Shown in pieces: positions 19,831 to 29,842 of a stretch of DNA of 64,000 bases. Source of the stretch: Chryseobacterium sp. MYb264 (GTDB taxonomy: Bacteria > Bacteroidota > Bacteroidia > Flavobacteriales > Weeksellaceae); assembly GCF_035974275.1 (NCBI RefSeq), contig NZ_CP142422.1, positions 2,604,001 through 2,668,000 on the forward strand. The letters are read 5' to 3'. The translations under genes were made by a program, and so were the position numbers. The number at the start of each line of letters is the position of its first letter. Position 1 is the first letter of the stretch. The notes under the pieces were generated by a model that worked only from the letters and a program-made list of their open reading frames with translations, ran no database searches and had not been told where the DNA came from.

Positions 19831-20933
19831 AAAAAATCCTGAAAACAGCTTTGGTAAGTTCTCTTTCTATTATAATAACTTCCTGTAATAATAAGGCCGA
19901 AACCTCATCCGCCTCATCAGAATGGATAAAAAAAGAAGGACAACATATTGTGATTTCAGAGAACAATCCTGTTTTAAAGAAAATTCAGGTAAAACCTGTT
20001 ATCCAGCAGCCTTCTTATCATGACATCAGCTCTGTGGGGCTTATTGAAGCAATTCCTAATAACTATGCCGAAATCGCCAGTCCTTTTTCAGGAAGAATCG
20101 TTAAATCTTACGTGCAGATTGGTGATAAGGTCTCCGCAGGAAGTCCGCTGTTTGAAGTTCTTTCATCAGATTACCTATCGGTTCAGAAAGAATATGCCCA
20201 GGCATTAAATGAATCTCAGCTTGCCGAAAAAAAATTTACCCGGCAAAAAGATCTGGAAAAACATGGAGTGGGCATTCAAAAAGACCTGGAAGAATCGGAA
20301 ACTGAATTTAAAAATGCAAAAAATTCACTGGCCAATCTTTCATCTGCTTTAAAAGTATATAACAGTACAACAGGTAAAAATCTTCTTGTACGCTCGCCAA
20401 TCAGCGGAAATGTAACTTCAAGCAAAATTGTCAGCGGACATTATTTAAAAGATGATGCCGAGCCTGTGATCACCATTGCCGAGCTCTCCAAAGTATGGAT
20501 TTCCGGTGAAGTAAAAGAAAAAGACATCCGGTTTATTAAAACCGGAGATGCCGTTTCCATTCAGGTGAACAGTTTTCCGGATACTCCGATCACCGGAAAA
20601 GTTTATCATATCAATGATCAAATCGATGAAAATACCAAAAGTCTTAGAGTTTTAATCGAGTGTGACAATCCCATGAAACGTCTTAAGCCCGGAATGTTTG
20701 CTTCGATTACGTATGCTACCAACCCTGAAGAATCCATTGTTATTCCTGAGCGTGCGGTAATGCAGGACGGAATAGAGCAATATGTATGGATAAAAACAGG
20801 CAAAAATAAATTTCGCAGGCAGAATATCGTCACCAAAGAGCTGTCCGATAAGGACGTAAAAGTAGTTTCGGGATTACATCCGGGAGATTCTATAATCGTT
20901 GCCGGAAGCATTTATTTACTTGATTCTTTATAA
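19821..20933 (+). CDS. RND efflux periplasmic adaptor (CzcB/CusB type)
   Basis: This is a 370-residue membrane-fusion lipoprotein that links an RND pump to an outer-membrane channel. I prefer the ATG at 19821 over that at 19797 because it yields a compact signal peptide ending in the lipobox ITSC. The order is beta-barrel strands, a lipoyl half (IASPFSGRIVKSYVQIGDKV), a helical hairpin (about 135-185) and the second lipoyl half (VRSPISGNV), then the membrane-proximal domain. The start overlaps mgtA, so the genes are translationally coupled. No His-rich N-terminus indicating a specific metal is present. Confidence 0.9.
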   Translation: MVIEKILKTALVSSLSIIITSCNNKAETSSASSEWIKKEGQHIVISENNPVLKKIQVKPVIQQPSYHDISSVGLIEAIPNNYAEIASPFSGRIVKSYVQIGDKVSAGSPLFEVLSSDYLSVQKEYAQALNESQLAEKKFTRQKDLEKHGVGIQKDLEESETEFKNAKNSLANLSSALKVYNSTTGKNLLVRSPISGNVTSSKIVSGHYLKDDAEPVITIAELSKVWISGEVKEKDIRFIKTGDAVSIQVNSFPDTPITGKVYHINDQIDENTKSLRVLIECDNPMKRLKPGMFASITYATNPEESIVIPERAVMQDGIEQYVWIKTGKNKFRRQNIVTKELSDKDVKVVSGLHPGDSIIVAGSIYLLDSL

Positions 20934-20979
20934 TACTATTCATTGAGAATCTTTTACATCTTAATATTTTTTAGAAAAA

Positions 20980-23900
20980 ATGGAAAAGTTATTAACACTT
21001 TCAATACAAAAGAAATGGCTGATCTTAGCTTTGTTTATATTTCTCGGTCTCTTCGGATATTACTCATGGACAAAACTTTCTATTGAAGCCTATCCCGATA
21101 TTGCAGATACCACTTCCCAGATCGTAACTCAGGTTCCGGGGCTGGCGGCAGAAGAAATTGAGCAGCAGATTACCATTCCTTTGGAAAGAGCCGTAAACGG
21201 TTTACCAGGAATGCATATTATGCGAAGTAAAAGCACATTCGGACTTTCCATGATCACGATTGTTTTTGAAGATGGAACCGATGATTACTGGGCAAGACAG
21301 AGAATTCAGGAAAGACTAATGGAGGTATCTCTTCCTTACGATGCTCAGCCAGGGTTAGATCCTCTTACCTCTCCGACAGGGGAAATTTACAGATATATTA
21401 TTGAAAGCAACAGCCAAAGTCTGAGACAGCTGACAGATTTACAAAATTTCGTCATCATACCTAAAATAAAAGAGGTCGCAGGAATTGCGGATGTTACTAA
21501 TTTCGGAGGGATTACCACCCAGTTTCAGATCGAAATAGAGCCCGAAAAACTTGCTCAATATCGAATATCGCTGGCGGAAGTGGCAGAGGCGATACAGAAA
21601 AACAATATCAGCGCCGGCGGAAGTATGCTCACCAAAGGGGATCTTGCTTATGTGGTACGGGGAATAGGTCTGATAAAAAACCTTGACGATCTGGGAAAAA
21701 CGGTGATTAAAACAGAGCAGGGAGTTCCGGTTTATATTAGTGATATCGGAAATTTAAAGTATGGAAATCTGGAACGTAAAGGAATTCTTGGCTTTACAGA
21801 CAGAAATCGGAATTACAATGAAAGTGTTGGGGGCATTGTTCTTTTATTGAAAGGACAAAACCCGTCCCAGGTTTTACAAAAGGTACACGAATCCATAGAT
21901 GAACTTAACTCGGGGCTCCTTCCGGATGATGTAAAAATACACACGTATCTGGACAGGACAGATTTGGTAAAAACCACCCTTTCAACAGTCTCCCATACCT
22001 TAACTGAAGGGATTGTTCTGGTTATTATTGTTCTTATTGTTTTTCTGGGAAGCTGGCGTGGAGCCCTTCTGGTAGCCATTACCATCCCTCTTTCTCTACT
22101 CATTGCATTTATTTTAATGTATTTTACAGATATTCCTGCTAATCTTCTCTCTCTGGGTGCGATCGATTTTGGAATTATCGTGGATGGATCTATCGTAATG
22201 CTGGAAACTATCCTGAAAAAAAGAGAGGAATCTCCAAAATCAGAATTAAAAGAGAAAACGATGATACAGGCCGCAACAGAAATTGCAAAACCCATATTCT
22301 TCTCAGGATTAATTATTATCACGGCCTATCTTCCTTTATTTGCTTTTGAAAGGGTTGAAAAAAAGCTGTTTACCCCAATGGCCTTCACCGTGGGCTACGC
22401 ACTGGTAGGAGCATTAGCGGTCTCCTTGCTTGTGATTCCCGGGTTGGCTTATATTATTTACAGAAAACCACAAAAGATATATCATAATCACCGGCTTGAA
22501 AAATTAAGTGAATTATACTCAAAAAAAATAAAAAGTATTTTAGATGCTCCTAAAAAAATCTTTATTCCGGTAACGCTGATTCTCATCGGGGCAGGCATTC
22601 TGTCTTTTACGGTAGGTAAAGACTTTTTACCCGAGCTGGATGAGGGTTCTATCTGGCTGCAGGTTCAGCTCCCACCCGGAATCTCGCTCGACAAGGCCCG
22701 AGAAATGAGCGATACCCTTCGAAGTCAGACAATGAAGCATTCTGAAGTGACTTATATGATGGTGCAGGCAGGCAGAAATGATGATGGAACAGACCCTTGG
22801 ACGGCCTCTCACTTTGAAGTTTCTGTAGGAATAAAACCTTATAAAGAATGGAAATCGGGAAAAACAAAGGCAGATCTTATCCGGGAACTTTCTGAGGATT
22901 ATAAGAAAATGCCCGGTTTTACCGTAGGATTCTCCCAACCTATGATCGACGGAGTAATGGATAAAATTTCCGGAGCCCACAGCGAACTGGTGGTCAAAGT
23001 ATATGGTGACGATTTTAAAGAAACCCGAAATATCGCAGAAAAAATACGTTCCACCCTGGAAAAAGTACCCGGCTCCGCAGATGTCGCCATCGATCAGGAA
23101 CCTCCTCTTCCGCAGTTACAGATTATTGCCAACAGGGATAAAGTGGCTCAGTATGGGCTCAATCTGTCGGATGTAACAGATCTTATTGAGGTAGCATTGG
23201 GTGGAAAAGCTATTTCACAGGTTTTTATAGGAAACAAAGTGTATGATATCTCCTGCCGGTATGCTGAAATAAGCAGAAATACTCCCGAGAAGATAAGCAA
23301 CCTCATGCTTACCTCAGCCGAGGGGCAGCCTATCCCGCTTTCGCAGGTTGCAGATATTAAGCTGAATACAGGAGAGAGCACGATTACGAGAGAGATGAAC
23401 AAACGACATCTTACCGTAAAATTAAATATCCGGGGAAGAGATCTTACTTCATTTTTAGATGAAGCACAGAAAAAAATCACTCAGAACGTGCATTATGACG
23501 CGGCTAAGAATAGTATAAAATGGGGCGGCCAGTTCGAAAACAAAAACAGAGCTTATTCCCGACTGGCGGTTGTTGTACCTGCCGTTTTGGTTCTTATGTT
23601 TTTACTGCTGTATGGTGCTTTCAAGAGCTTCCGTCAGGCTTCGGTTCTCATGACGGTTATTCCGTTAGCATTATTCGGAGGAATGCTCGCCTTAAATGCG
23701 AGAGGTATGTCTTTGAATGTCTCTTCCGCAGTAGGCTTTATTGCTCTCTTCGGAATTTCAATTCAAAACGGGGTGATTATGGTTTCGCATATTAATACCC
23801 TCCGAACTCAGCACTATCCTCTTGCAGCATCCGTTATAAAGGGAGCAAAAGACCGTTTCAGACCCATATTAATGACGGCCTCGGTTGCCATTATAGGTTT

Positions 23901-24060
23901 GCTGCCCGCTTCACTGGCAACAGGAATAGGCTCAGATGTGCAGCGTCCCTTAGCTACCGTTATCGTCTATGGCCTTCTGTTTTCTACATTGCTCACCCTT
24001 TTTGTTCTTCCAGCCATTTATTATATCGCAGAATCCGGATCTCAAAATAAAAACGATTAA
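20980..24060 (+). CDS. Heavy-metal RND efflux pump (CzcA type)
   Basis: This 1026-residue inner-membrane pump exports metal cations by proton antiport. It has the twelve-helix RND layout with two large periplasmic loops (about 35-335 and 545-850). The fourth helix carries DFGIIVDGSIVMLE (Asp396, Asp402, Glu409). This acidic pattern is typical of the Zn/Co/Cd/Ni exporters rather than of the Cu/Ag exporter CusA. It sits between its adaptor and its outer-membrane channel gene. Metal choice is an inference from this motif. Confidence 0.92.
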   Translation: MEKLLTLSIQKKWLILALFIFLGLFGYYSWTKLSIEAYPDIADTTSQIVTQVPGLAAEEIEQQITIPLERAVNGLPGMHIMRSKSTFGLSMITIVFEDGTDDYWARQRIQERLMEVSLPYDAQPGLDPLTSPTGEIYRYIIESNSQSLRQLTDLQNFVIIPKIKEVAGIADVTNFGGITTQFQIEIEPEKLAQYRISLAEVAEAIQKNNISAGGSMLTKGDLAYVVRGIGLIKNLDDLGKTVIKTEQGVPVYISDIGNLKYGNLERKGILGFTDRNRNYNESVGGIVLLLKGQNPSQVLQKVHESIDELNSGLLPDDVKIHTYLDRTDLVKTTLSTVSHTLTEGIVLVIIVLIVFLGSWRGALLVAITIPLSLLIAFILMYFTDIPANLLSLGAIDFGIIVDGSIVMLETILKKREESPKSELKEKTMIQAATEIAKPIFFSGLIIITAYLPLFAFERVEKKLFTPMAFTVGYALVGALAVSLLVIPGLAYIIYRKPQKIYHNHRLEKLSELYSKKIKSILDAPKKIFIPVTLILIGAGILSFTVGKDFLPELDEGSIWLQVQLPPGISLDKAREMSDTLRSQTMKHSEVTYMMVQAGRNDDGTDPWTASHFEVSVGIKPYKEWKSGKTKADLIRELSEDYKKMPGFTVGFSQPMIDGVMDKISGAHSELVVKVYGDDFKETRNIAEKIRSTLEKVPGSADVAIDQEPPLPQLQIIANRDKVAQYGLNLSDVTDLIEVALGGKAISQVFIGNKVYDISCRYAEISRNTPEKISNLMLTSAEGQPIPLSQVADIKLNTGESTITREMNKRHLTVKLNIRGRDLTSFLDEAQKKITQNVHYDAAKNSIKWGGQFENKNRAYSRLAVVVPAVLVLMFLLLYGAFKSFRQASVLMTVIPLALFGGMLALNARGMSLNVSSAVGFIALFGISIQNGVIMVSHINTLRTQHYPLAASVIKGAKDRFRPILMTASVAIIGLLPASLATGIGSDVQRPLATVIVYGLLFSTLLTLFVLPAIYYIAESGSQNKND

Positions 24061-24061
24061 G

Positions 24062-25324
24062 ATGAAATTTAAAATAATATATATATTGTATTTTTCCTTA
24101 GGTATGACAGGAATATCTGCACAGACCAATACGCAGGATACATGGACATTTAATGAATATATTCAGCATGTAAGAGAAAAAAATCTGAGCACCAAAGCTC
24201 AGCAATACAATATCAGTATGGCAGAAGCCGCTATTCTTGCTGCAGAGATACTTCCCGATCCGCAAATTGATCTTGAAAGCTCTAATAACGGTGTTTCAGC
24301 AGACTTAGGCTACACTCTGGGAGCAGGAATAAGCTGGACGTTGGAGCTCGGCAAAAAAAGAAAAGCCCGGATAAGCTATGCTAAGAACGAAGCCGAATTC
24401 AGCAAATTACAGTTTCAGGATTATCTCAGAAACCTTATGGCAGAAGCTGCCATACGCTATATTGATGCTATAAAATCTAAAATCCTACTCGACGTTCATA
24501 AAGATTCTTATGAAAATATGCGTAAACTAGCCCAGTCAGACAGCATACGGCATGCATTGGGAGATATTTCCAAAGTGAGCGCTCAGCAAAGTAAGGTGGA
24601 AGCTTTATCTTTATTAAACGAGCTTCACCAGCAGGAAAGTACGCAGAGACAAAATATAACTTCTTTAGCAGAATTTACAGGGGATTATTCTTCAGAAAAA
24701 ATAGCGGAAGGAAATCTGAATTTTTTAAACAGAAGTTTTGATCTTAATGAACTTATTTCCGCGGCTCTCCTGTCGCGAACAGATGCTTTAGCCTCTCAAC
24801 AGAATATCAGTCTCGCAGAAAGCCTGGTCGGTCTTGAAAAAGCTAACCGACATATTGATTTAGGGCTGAATATAGGAGCAGAACACAATACTGTCGCGAA
24901 TAATGTGGTGGCACCCTCCCCCGTTTCCAATGCGGTGAAACTCGGCGTGAGCATTCCTCTTAAATTTTCTAACAGGAAAAATGCAGATCTCAAAATTGCC
25001 TATATGAAACATTCACAAGCCGAATTAGAATACCGGCAAACCGAAAATATCATCCGCATAGAAATTAGAAATGCATATCAACAATATCAGTCTACTCAAA
25101 AACAGATCCAGCAGTTCGACAATGGCATACTGAAAGAGGCAAAAGATATTCTGGAGGGGATAAAATACAGCTACCACCGCGGAGAGAGCTCAATTTTAGA
25201 AGTTTTAAATGCCCAGAGAACCTATAATGAGCTTAGAAAAAACTATTGTGAGGTACTCGCAGAAAATGCAACAGCTCTGGTTGATCTTGAAAGAAAATCC
25301 GGGATATGGGATATTGATTTTTAA
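24062..25324 (+). CDS. TolC-family outer membrane efflux protein
   Basis: This 420-residue outer-membrane channel completes the tripartite efflux system. I chose the ATG at 24062, one base after the pump stop codon; the frame is open further upstream but only as a shadow inside the pump gene. A signal peptide ending GISAQ precedes two repeats of long coiled-coil helices (for example about residues 110-215 and 320-400) typical of TolC-family proteins. It is the last gene of the mgtC-mgtA-RND operon and is followed by a strong terminator. Confidence 0.9.
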   Translation: MKFKIIYILYFSLGMTGISAQTNTQDTWTFNEYIQHVREKNLSTKAQQYNISMAEAAILAAEILPDPQIDLESSNNGVSADLGYTLGAGISWTLELGKKRKARISYAKNEAEFSKLQFQDYLRNLMAEAAIRYIDAIKSKILLDVHKDSYENMRKLAQSDSIRHALGDISKVSAQQSKVEALSLLNELHQQESTQRQNITSLAEFTGDYSSEKIAEGNLNFLNRSFDLNELISAALLSRTDALASQQNISLAESLVGLEKANRHIDLGLNIGAEHNTVANNVVAPSPVSNAVKLGVSIPLKFSNRKNADLKIAYMKHSQAELEYRQTENIIRIEIRNAYQQYQSTQKQIQQFDNGILKEAKDILEGIKYSYHRGESSILEVLNAQRTYNELRKNYCEVLAENATALVDLERKSGIWDIDF

Positions 25325-25330
25325 AAACAA

Positions 25331-25372
25331 AAAGGTCTCTGTACGAATTGTAACAGAGACCTTTATTTTATT
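25331..25372 (+). terminator. Terminator of the metal operon
   Basis: AAAGGTCTCTGT pairs perfectly with ACAGAGACCTTT over a 10-nt loop, followed by a T-rich stretch. It can also serve the convergent DUF1801 gene. Confidence 0.85.
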
Positions 25373-25823
25373 TTTTATATTGAGATTCGTAGATACTGAT
25401 CCACTCCTGAACGGTCATTTTCGTGCATAATTCACCGATAAGCGCTAAGGGAATATCGTCCATATTTTTAAAACGTACACAGGATTTCCCCATATCCAGT
25501 TTTCTTTTTGAATATTTGGGATACTCCCCAACAAACCAATCCAACAGATCAGGCTTTGCATACATTCCCATATGATAAAATGCAATAAAATTTTTCTGAG
25601 AAGCGAGGGCCATAAAAGGAAGCGGCGAACCCGGCGTGCAATGGTAACCTGCAGGATAGAGATCCAGAGGAATAGCCCAGCCAATCATTCCGTAACTGAT
25701 ATTTTCCTGAAAACCTTCGGGCAAATGATCATTTACTGCTTTAACAAGCTTTCTAAAAGCTTCCTGTCTTTCCTCAGGAATTTTTGAAATATAATCTTCT
25801 GTTGAACTTGCGAAAATTTGCAT
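25368..25823 (-). CDS. DUF1801 domain protein
   Basis: This is a 151-residue cytoplasmic protein of the DUF1801 (YdhG-like) family. It contains the typical N-terminal EDYISKIPEERQEAFRKL helix, the ENISYGMIGW segment and the FIAFYHMGMY strand near the middle. No catalytic motif is known for the family and no function can be given. It is a single gene, convergent with the metal operon. Confidence 0.8.
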   Translation of the reverse strand: MQIFASSTEDYISKIPEERQEAFRKLVKAVNDHLPEGFQENISYGMIGWAIPLDLYPAGYHCTPGSPLPFMALASQKNFIAFYHMGMYAKPDLLDWFVGEYPKYSKRKLDMGKSCVRFKNMDDIPLALIGELCTKMTVQEWISIYESQYKK

Positions 25824-25915
25824 TTTGTATTCGTTTTATAGTTCTAAAAATAACAAAAATTCTCATTAAAAGTATATTTAAACTTTTAACAGCTCAAAGA
25901 AATTTGATGTAAATA

Positions 25916-25946
25916 AAAAAAACAGTTACACAATGCATGTAACTGT
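25916..25946 (-). terminator. Terminator of the T9SS-secreted protein gene
   Basis: ACAGTTACA pairs with TGTAACTGT, and on the minus strand the stem is followed by a T-run. Confidence 0.8.
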
Positions 25947-25970
25947 CAGGTAAAAATTTGTTATAAAAAA

Positions 25971-27698
25971 TTATTGCTTAATCGCTTTTGTCGTCAGCTG
26001 AGATCCGTCTTTAAACTTTAGGGTCACTAAATATAATCCTGAGTTTAAAAATTTCAAATCAATTTCTTTGGATGGGCTATCTATTGTTCTTACGACCCTT
26101 CCGGAAATATCACTTATCGTTACAGAGCTTACTTTATCAATTTCAGAGACATACAGCACCTCTTTGAATGGATTAGGATGAACTGCCAATTTTTTCTTAG
26201 CAGCAATAACTTCTGAGGTTGACAGCTGGGACGTTTCCCAATAGATATCATCCCAATAATAAGACTTACCATCATTTGCACTCCTGATTGCCAATCTTGC
26301 ATTAGCAGGTAAGGTAGAAGGAATTTGAACAGTATATTCAGCATTGGATGCATAAGAGGTATTGGTAATAGAAACCGATTGCAGCTCTACAAATGTTCCT
26401 GCATCTGTAGGATCCGTTACATAACCGACAATAAGAGATCCCGGCGCTCCACTGCTTACTCTAGCTTTAAATCTCAGCTGATTGGCGCCTGAGTTAACAT
26501 TAGTGAATTCAGGAAGTACCACGTAGGTAGGTGTAGCTGTAGAACCCGTATATTGATAAATATTTCGGGTACCGGATGCGGGGCTTGTCGATGTAATGGT
26601 CTGAGAACCTGTTCCCGCAATTCTGTTCCAACAGTCTGGCACGCTGGATCCTATACCATAGGAATCGAAATTTTCAAATAATGAAGCCACTGCCCCGCAA
26701 GCTGTTTTAAATGTTCCGGAGAAAGACCATACACTCTGGCCTGTTGAGGAGCTGCAATTGGCTCTTACCCAATAGTAATAGTTGGTATTGGGATTCAGAT
26801 TATCGATAATATAGGCAGCATTGGATATTCCCTGTACAGAAGGCGTAGCACCTGATGCCGGTGGTGTATTAGTGGTACTGTAGTAAATATCATAACTTGT
26901 CACCGTTGAAGAATTAGCCACCCATGAAACCTGAACGGTGGTCGGTGTGACAGAGGCAACAGGCTGTAATGTCGGAGCAGCACAATCTGAATAAGCATCC
27001 GCAGAGAAGGCAAAAATATTTGGAATACCGGATCCTGACACTTTGCTTACCGTTACACTTTGAATAGGTTTCGTCTGATTTCCCGTATCCATATTCAACT
27101 GAGCCTGATAAAGTCTGGGATTTGTAGTGCTTGACTCCAGGTTATCATTATTTCTGTTAATCCTACCGATGCCCTGAATGGCATAATTTGTCCCACCATA
27201 CCAGTCAGCCAGCTCCTGATTCGAAAAAAGCTGCGATGATCCGTCAGTAAAATTGACGAGAACATTTACCACAGAAGTACCACTACCACTTGTAGAAAGC
27301 ATATAAAGTCTAAATGCAGGTACGGGTGTTGTGAAAGTCAGAGTCCCTGACTGTCCTGCGGTAATTAATTTCAAAGAATTGGGCGCATTCAGGTCTGCCA
27401 ACTGGAAATTAAGTCCCGGAGTACCTGTTACGACAGAGTTAATAAGTCCGTCAGCCGGAAGACCATACGTAATAGGGGTACTCGCAGATGTTGCCTGAAA
27501 ACCTTTTGCTACAAAAGCAAATGAAACCCCATCCACATCAGCGGAGGTACTGACAGAGGATGATCCGGTACCATTGGCGATAACATCCTCCGTAAAGCCT
27601 GACTGAATAGGCATTGTCTGAAAGTTCTGTGCCGACATCTGAGACACAAAAAAGAGAGCTGCAAAATTAGCAAATCCTAAAAATAAATTTTGTTTCAT
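25971..27698 (-). CDS. T9SS-secreted protein with FN3 and adhesin-like domains
   Basis: This 575-residue protein is exported by the type IX secretion system. The ATG at 27698 gives a clean signal peptide ending QMSAQ. The N-terminal beta-rich region (about 20-240) is unassigned. A fibronectin type III domain (about 245-340) opens with CAAPTLQPVASVTPTTVQVSW. A choice-of-anchor J-like domain follows with LFENFDSYGIGSSVPDCW. The C-terminal 75 residues are a type A sorting domain (AVHPNPFKEVLYV to LTTKAIKQ). It is probably cell-surface bound or released, and no enzymatic motif is visible. Confidence 0.88.
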   Translation of the reverse strand: MKQNLFLGFANFAALFFVSQMSAQNFQTMPIQSGFTEDVIANGTGSSSVSTSADVDGVSFAFVAKGFQATSASTPITYGLPADGLINSVVTGTPGLNFQLADLNAPNSLKLITAGQSGTLTFTTPVPAFRLYMLSTSGSGTSVVNVLVNFTDGSSQLFSNQELADWYGGTNYAIQGIGRINRNNDNLESSTTNPRLYQAQLNMDTGNQTKPIQSVTVSKVSGSGIPNIFAFSADAYSDCAAPTLQPVASVTPTTVQVSWVANSSTVTSYDIYYSTTNTPPASGATPSVQGISNAAYIIDNLNPNTNYYYWVRANCSSSTGQSVWSFSGTFKTACGAVASLFENFDSYGIGSSVPDCWNRIAGTGSQTITSTSPASGTRNIYQYTGSTATPTYVVLPEFTNVNSGANQLRFKARVSSGAPGSLIVGYVTDPTDAGTFVELQSVSITNTSYASNAEYTVQIPSTLPANARLAIRSANDGKSYYWDDIYWETSQLSTSEVIAAKKKLAVHPNPFKEVLYVSEIDKVSSVTISDISGRVVRTIDSPSKEIDLKFLNSGLYLVTLKFKDGSQLTTKAIKQ

Positions 27699-28132
27699 AT
27701 TAAATAGTATTATCATTGTAAACTTAATTAAAAACAATTAAGTTTATTTTTTTAACTAAAAATAAACAAAAAATAATAATAAATATTAAATTATAAACTA
27801 AATAAATTAACAAATAAAAATAAAGTAAACCCAATAATAAAATACAATTAATAAAAATTCATTTAAAAAAAAATAATTCACCAATCATCTATTAAATACA
27901 TATTATTAACTAAGAAAATAAAAAAGAAGCCAGACAGATCTTAGGACGCACGGGAAATATAAAATCGCACCTCGCAGGCGCAGCTTTCCTATGGAAACCA
28001 CAAGTATCTACCCTTTTACAACCTGATTGGAAACCCGGCAGTATTTGATTGACGCTTTTATACATCATGCATTGCTTTAGATTTTATTATTGTAAAATTA
28101 AATCCTATTTTTGTCATACAAATTTTTGAACA
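27699..28132. other. Intergenic region, divergent promoters
   Basis: The first 220 bp are extremely AT-rich and lie upstream of the T9SS protein gene. A more GC-rich patch follows near 27925-28045. No open frame or strong repeat is visible apart from the -7 box at 28106. Confidence 0.4.
28106..28113 (+). promoter_or_regulatory. -7 element of the aminotransferase gene
   Basis: TATTTTTG matches TAnnTTTG and would give a leader of about 15-20 nt before the ATG at 28133. No well-spaced TTG is seen. Confidence 0.45.
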
Positions 28133-29338
28133 ATGCCGAATATTTCAAACAGAGCACAACACATGCCGCCATCGCCGGTAAGAAAACTGGTTCCTTTCGC
28201 CATACAGGCCAAACAAAAAGGAACAAAAGTATATCACCTTAATATTGGGCAACCCGATATTGAAACTCCGGAAACGGCACTGAATGCTTTAAAAAACATT
28301 GATTTAAAAGTATTGGAATATGCCCTTTCAGAAGGAAATATAGAATACAGAAAAGCGCTAACAACGTATTATCACTCTCTTGATTTTACAGATCTTACGC
28401 CTGACAACTTTATTGTAACCAACGGGGGATCTGAAGCTCTGAACTTCGCTATTTCCACGTTATGTGATGACGGGGATGAAGTCATTATTCCTGAACCTTA
28501 TTATGCGAACTATAATGGATTCACAAGCACTTTCAATGTTAAGGTAGTAGCTGTCCCTTCCACTATAGAGACCGGTTTTGCACTTCCTCCGATTGAAGAA
28601 TTTGAGAAAAAAATCACCGCTAAAACAAGAGCTATCGTTATCTGTAACCCTGGAAATCCTACAGGATATCTTTATACGCGTGAAGAACTTCAGAAATTAG
28701 CAGAGATTGCTTTAAAATATGACATCGTTGTTATTTCAGACGAAGTATACAGAGAATATGTATATGATGGAAAACAGCAGATTTCAATGCTTGCTTTTCC
28801 GGAGCTAAGCGAAAACTGCATCATTATCGATTCAGAATCAAAACGCTACTCTATGTGCGGGGTAAGAATCGGATGTTTGATTACCCGTTCCAAAAAAATC
28901 CACGATGCGGCTATGCTTTTTGCACAGGCAAGATTAAGTCCGGTACTTTTAGGACAAATTGCTGCTACAGCAGCACACCAGAATGACGGAGCTTACATCC
29001 GGGCAGTAAGACAAGAATATACACATAGAAGAAACGTTTTGGTAGATGAACTAAATGCCATTCCGGGGGTTATCTGCCCTAAGCCAAAAGGTGCTTTCTA
29101 CTGTGTTGCTGAGCTTCCGGTAGACGATACTGAAAAATTCGCACAATGGTTGCTTGAAAGCTACACTCATAATAATGAAACGATTATGGTAGCTCCAGCC
29201 GGAGGGTTTTACAGCAATCCTGAGTTGGGTAAAAAACAGGTGAGAATTGCTTACGTTCTGAAAGAAGAGGATTTAAAAAGAAGTGTTGAGATTTTAAAAA
29301 ATGCTTTAGTACAATATAAATTAGAATTCAACCTTTAA
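28133..29338 (+). CDS. PLP-dependent class I/II aminotransferase
   Basis: This 401-residue cytoplasmic enzyme transfers amino groups between amino acids and 2-oxo acids. It shows the fold type I motifs: the NGGSEALNFA loop that binds the cofactor phosphate, the CNPGNPTGY motif, SDEVYREYVY and the PLP lysine Lys237 in SESKRYSMCGVRIG. The AspC/AspB-like form suggests aspartate or aromatic amino acid specificity, but this cannot be fixed from sequence. It heads a likely operon with a lipoprotein gene and murB. Confidence 0.92.
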   Translation: MPNISNRAQHMPPSPVRKLVPFAIQAKQKGTKVYHLNIGQPDIETPETALNALKNIDLKVLEYALSEGNIEYRKALTTYYHSLDFTDLTPDNFIVTNGGSEALNFAISTLCDDGDEVIIPEPYYANYNGFTSTFNVKVVAVPSTIETGFALPPIEEFEKKITAKTRAIVICNPGNPTGYLYTREELQKLAEIALKYDIVVISDEVYREYVYDGKQQISMLAFPELSENCIIIDSESKRYSMCGVRIGCLITRSKKIHDAAMLFAQARLSPVLLGQIAATAAHQNDGAYIRAVRQEYTHRRNVLVDELNAIPGVICPKPKGAFYCVAELPVDDTEKFAQWLLESYTHNNETIMVAPAGGFYSNPELGKKQVRIAYVLKEEDLKRSVEILKNALVQYKLEFNL

Positions 29339-29350
29339 TTAAAAGTATAA

Positions 29351-29836
29351 ATGTCAGCAATAAAAAACCTTCGTTTGAAAATATTTTTTCCAACCTTTTT
29401 ATTGCTGATATTTTTTTCCTGTGAACAAAAGAAAGAAATTCCTGTAAAAGCAGCAGCAACTTCTAATGAGATTACCTTTGTCGGCTTTTCAAAAGTAGGC
29501 GGAAAAGGGGGAAATTACAGGACAATAAAAATCACGAAAGATTCTATTCAATTAGAACAAGGCAGCACTGTCACAAAAAAGCATAAGCAATGGGCTTCCT
29601 CCGTTACTCCTGATCATTGGAAGCTGCTTACCTCATCTTTTGACCTTACTACTTTAGATCATATTAAAAGCTCTGAAAGCGTACAGGCGCAAGACGGCAT
29701 AGATGAAACCTTCCGGATAAAAACTACGAAAAAGTCTCATGTCTATGTCAATTCTTATCATGACAGCATTCATTATAAGCAATTTGAAAAATTTAAATCT
29801 CAATTAGATAAAATTCTACCAAAAGAATATAAATAA
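29351..29836 (+). CDS. Small lipoprotein of unknown function
   Basis: This 161-residue protein has a signal peptide with the lipobox IFFSC (Cys near residue 25). A mixed alpha/beta domain follows with no family I can name; it contains VGGKGGNYRTIKITKDSI and DGIDETFRIKTTKKS. It is 12 bp downstream of the aminotransferase gene and 6 bp upstream of murB, so it is co-transcribed with both. An envelope location is supported; the function is unknown. Confidence 0.75.
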   Translation: MSAIKNLRLKIFFPTFLLLIFFSCEQKKEIPVKAAATSNEITFVGFSKVGGKGGNYRTIKITKDSIQLEQGSTVTKKHKQWASSVTPDHWKLLTSSFDLTTLDHIKSSESVQAQDGIDETFRIKTTKKSHVYVNSYHDSIHYKQFEKFKSQLDKILPKEYK

Positions 29837-29842
29837 CTCCTC

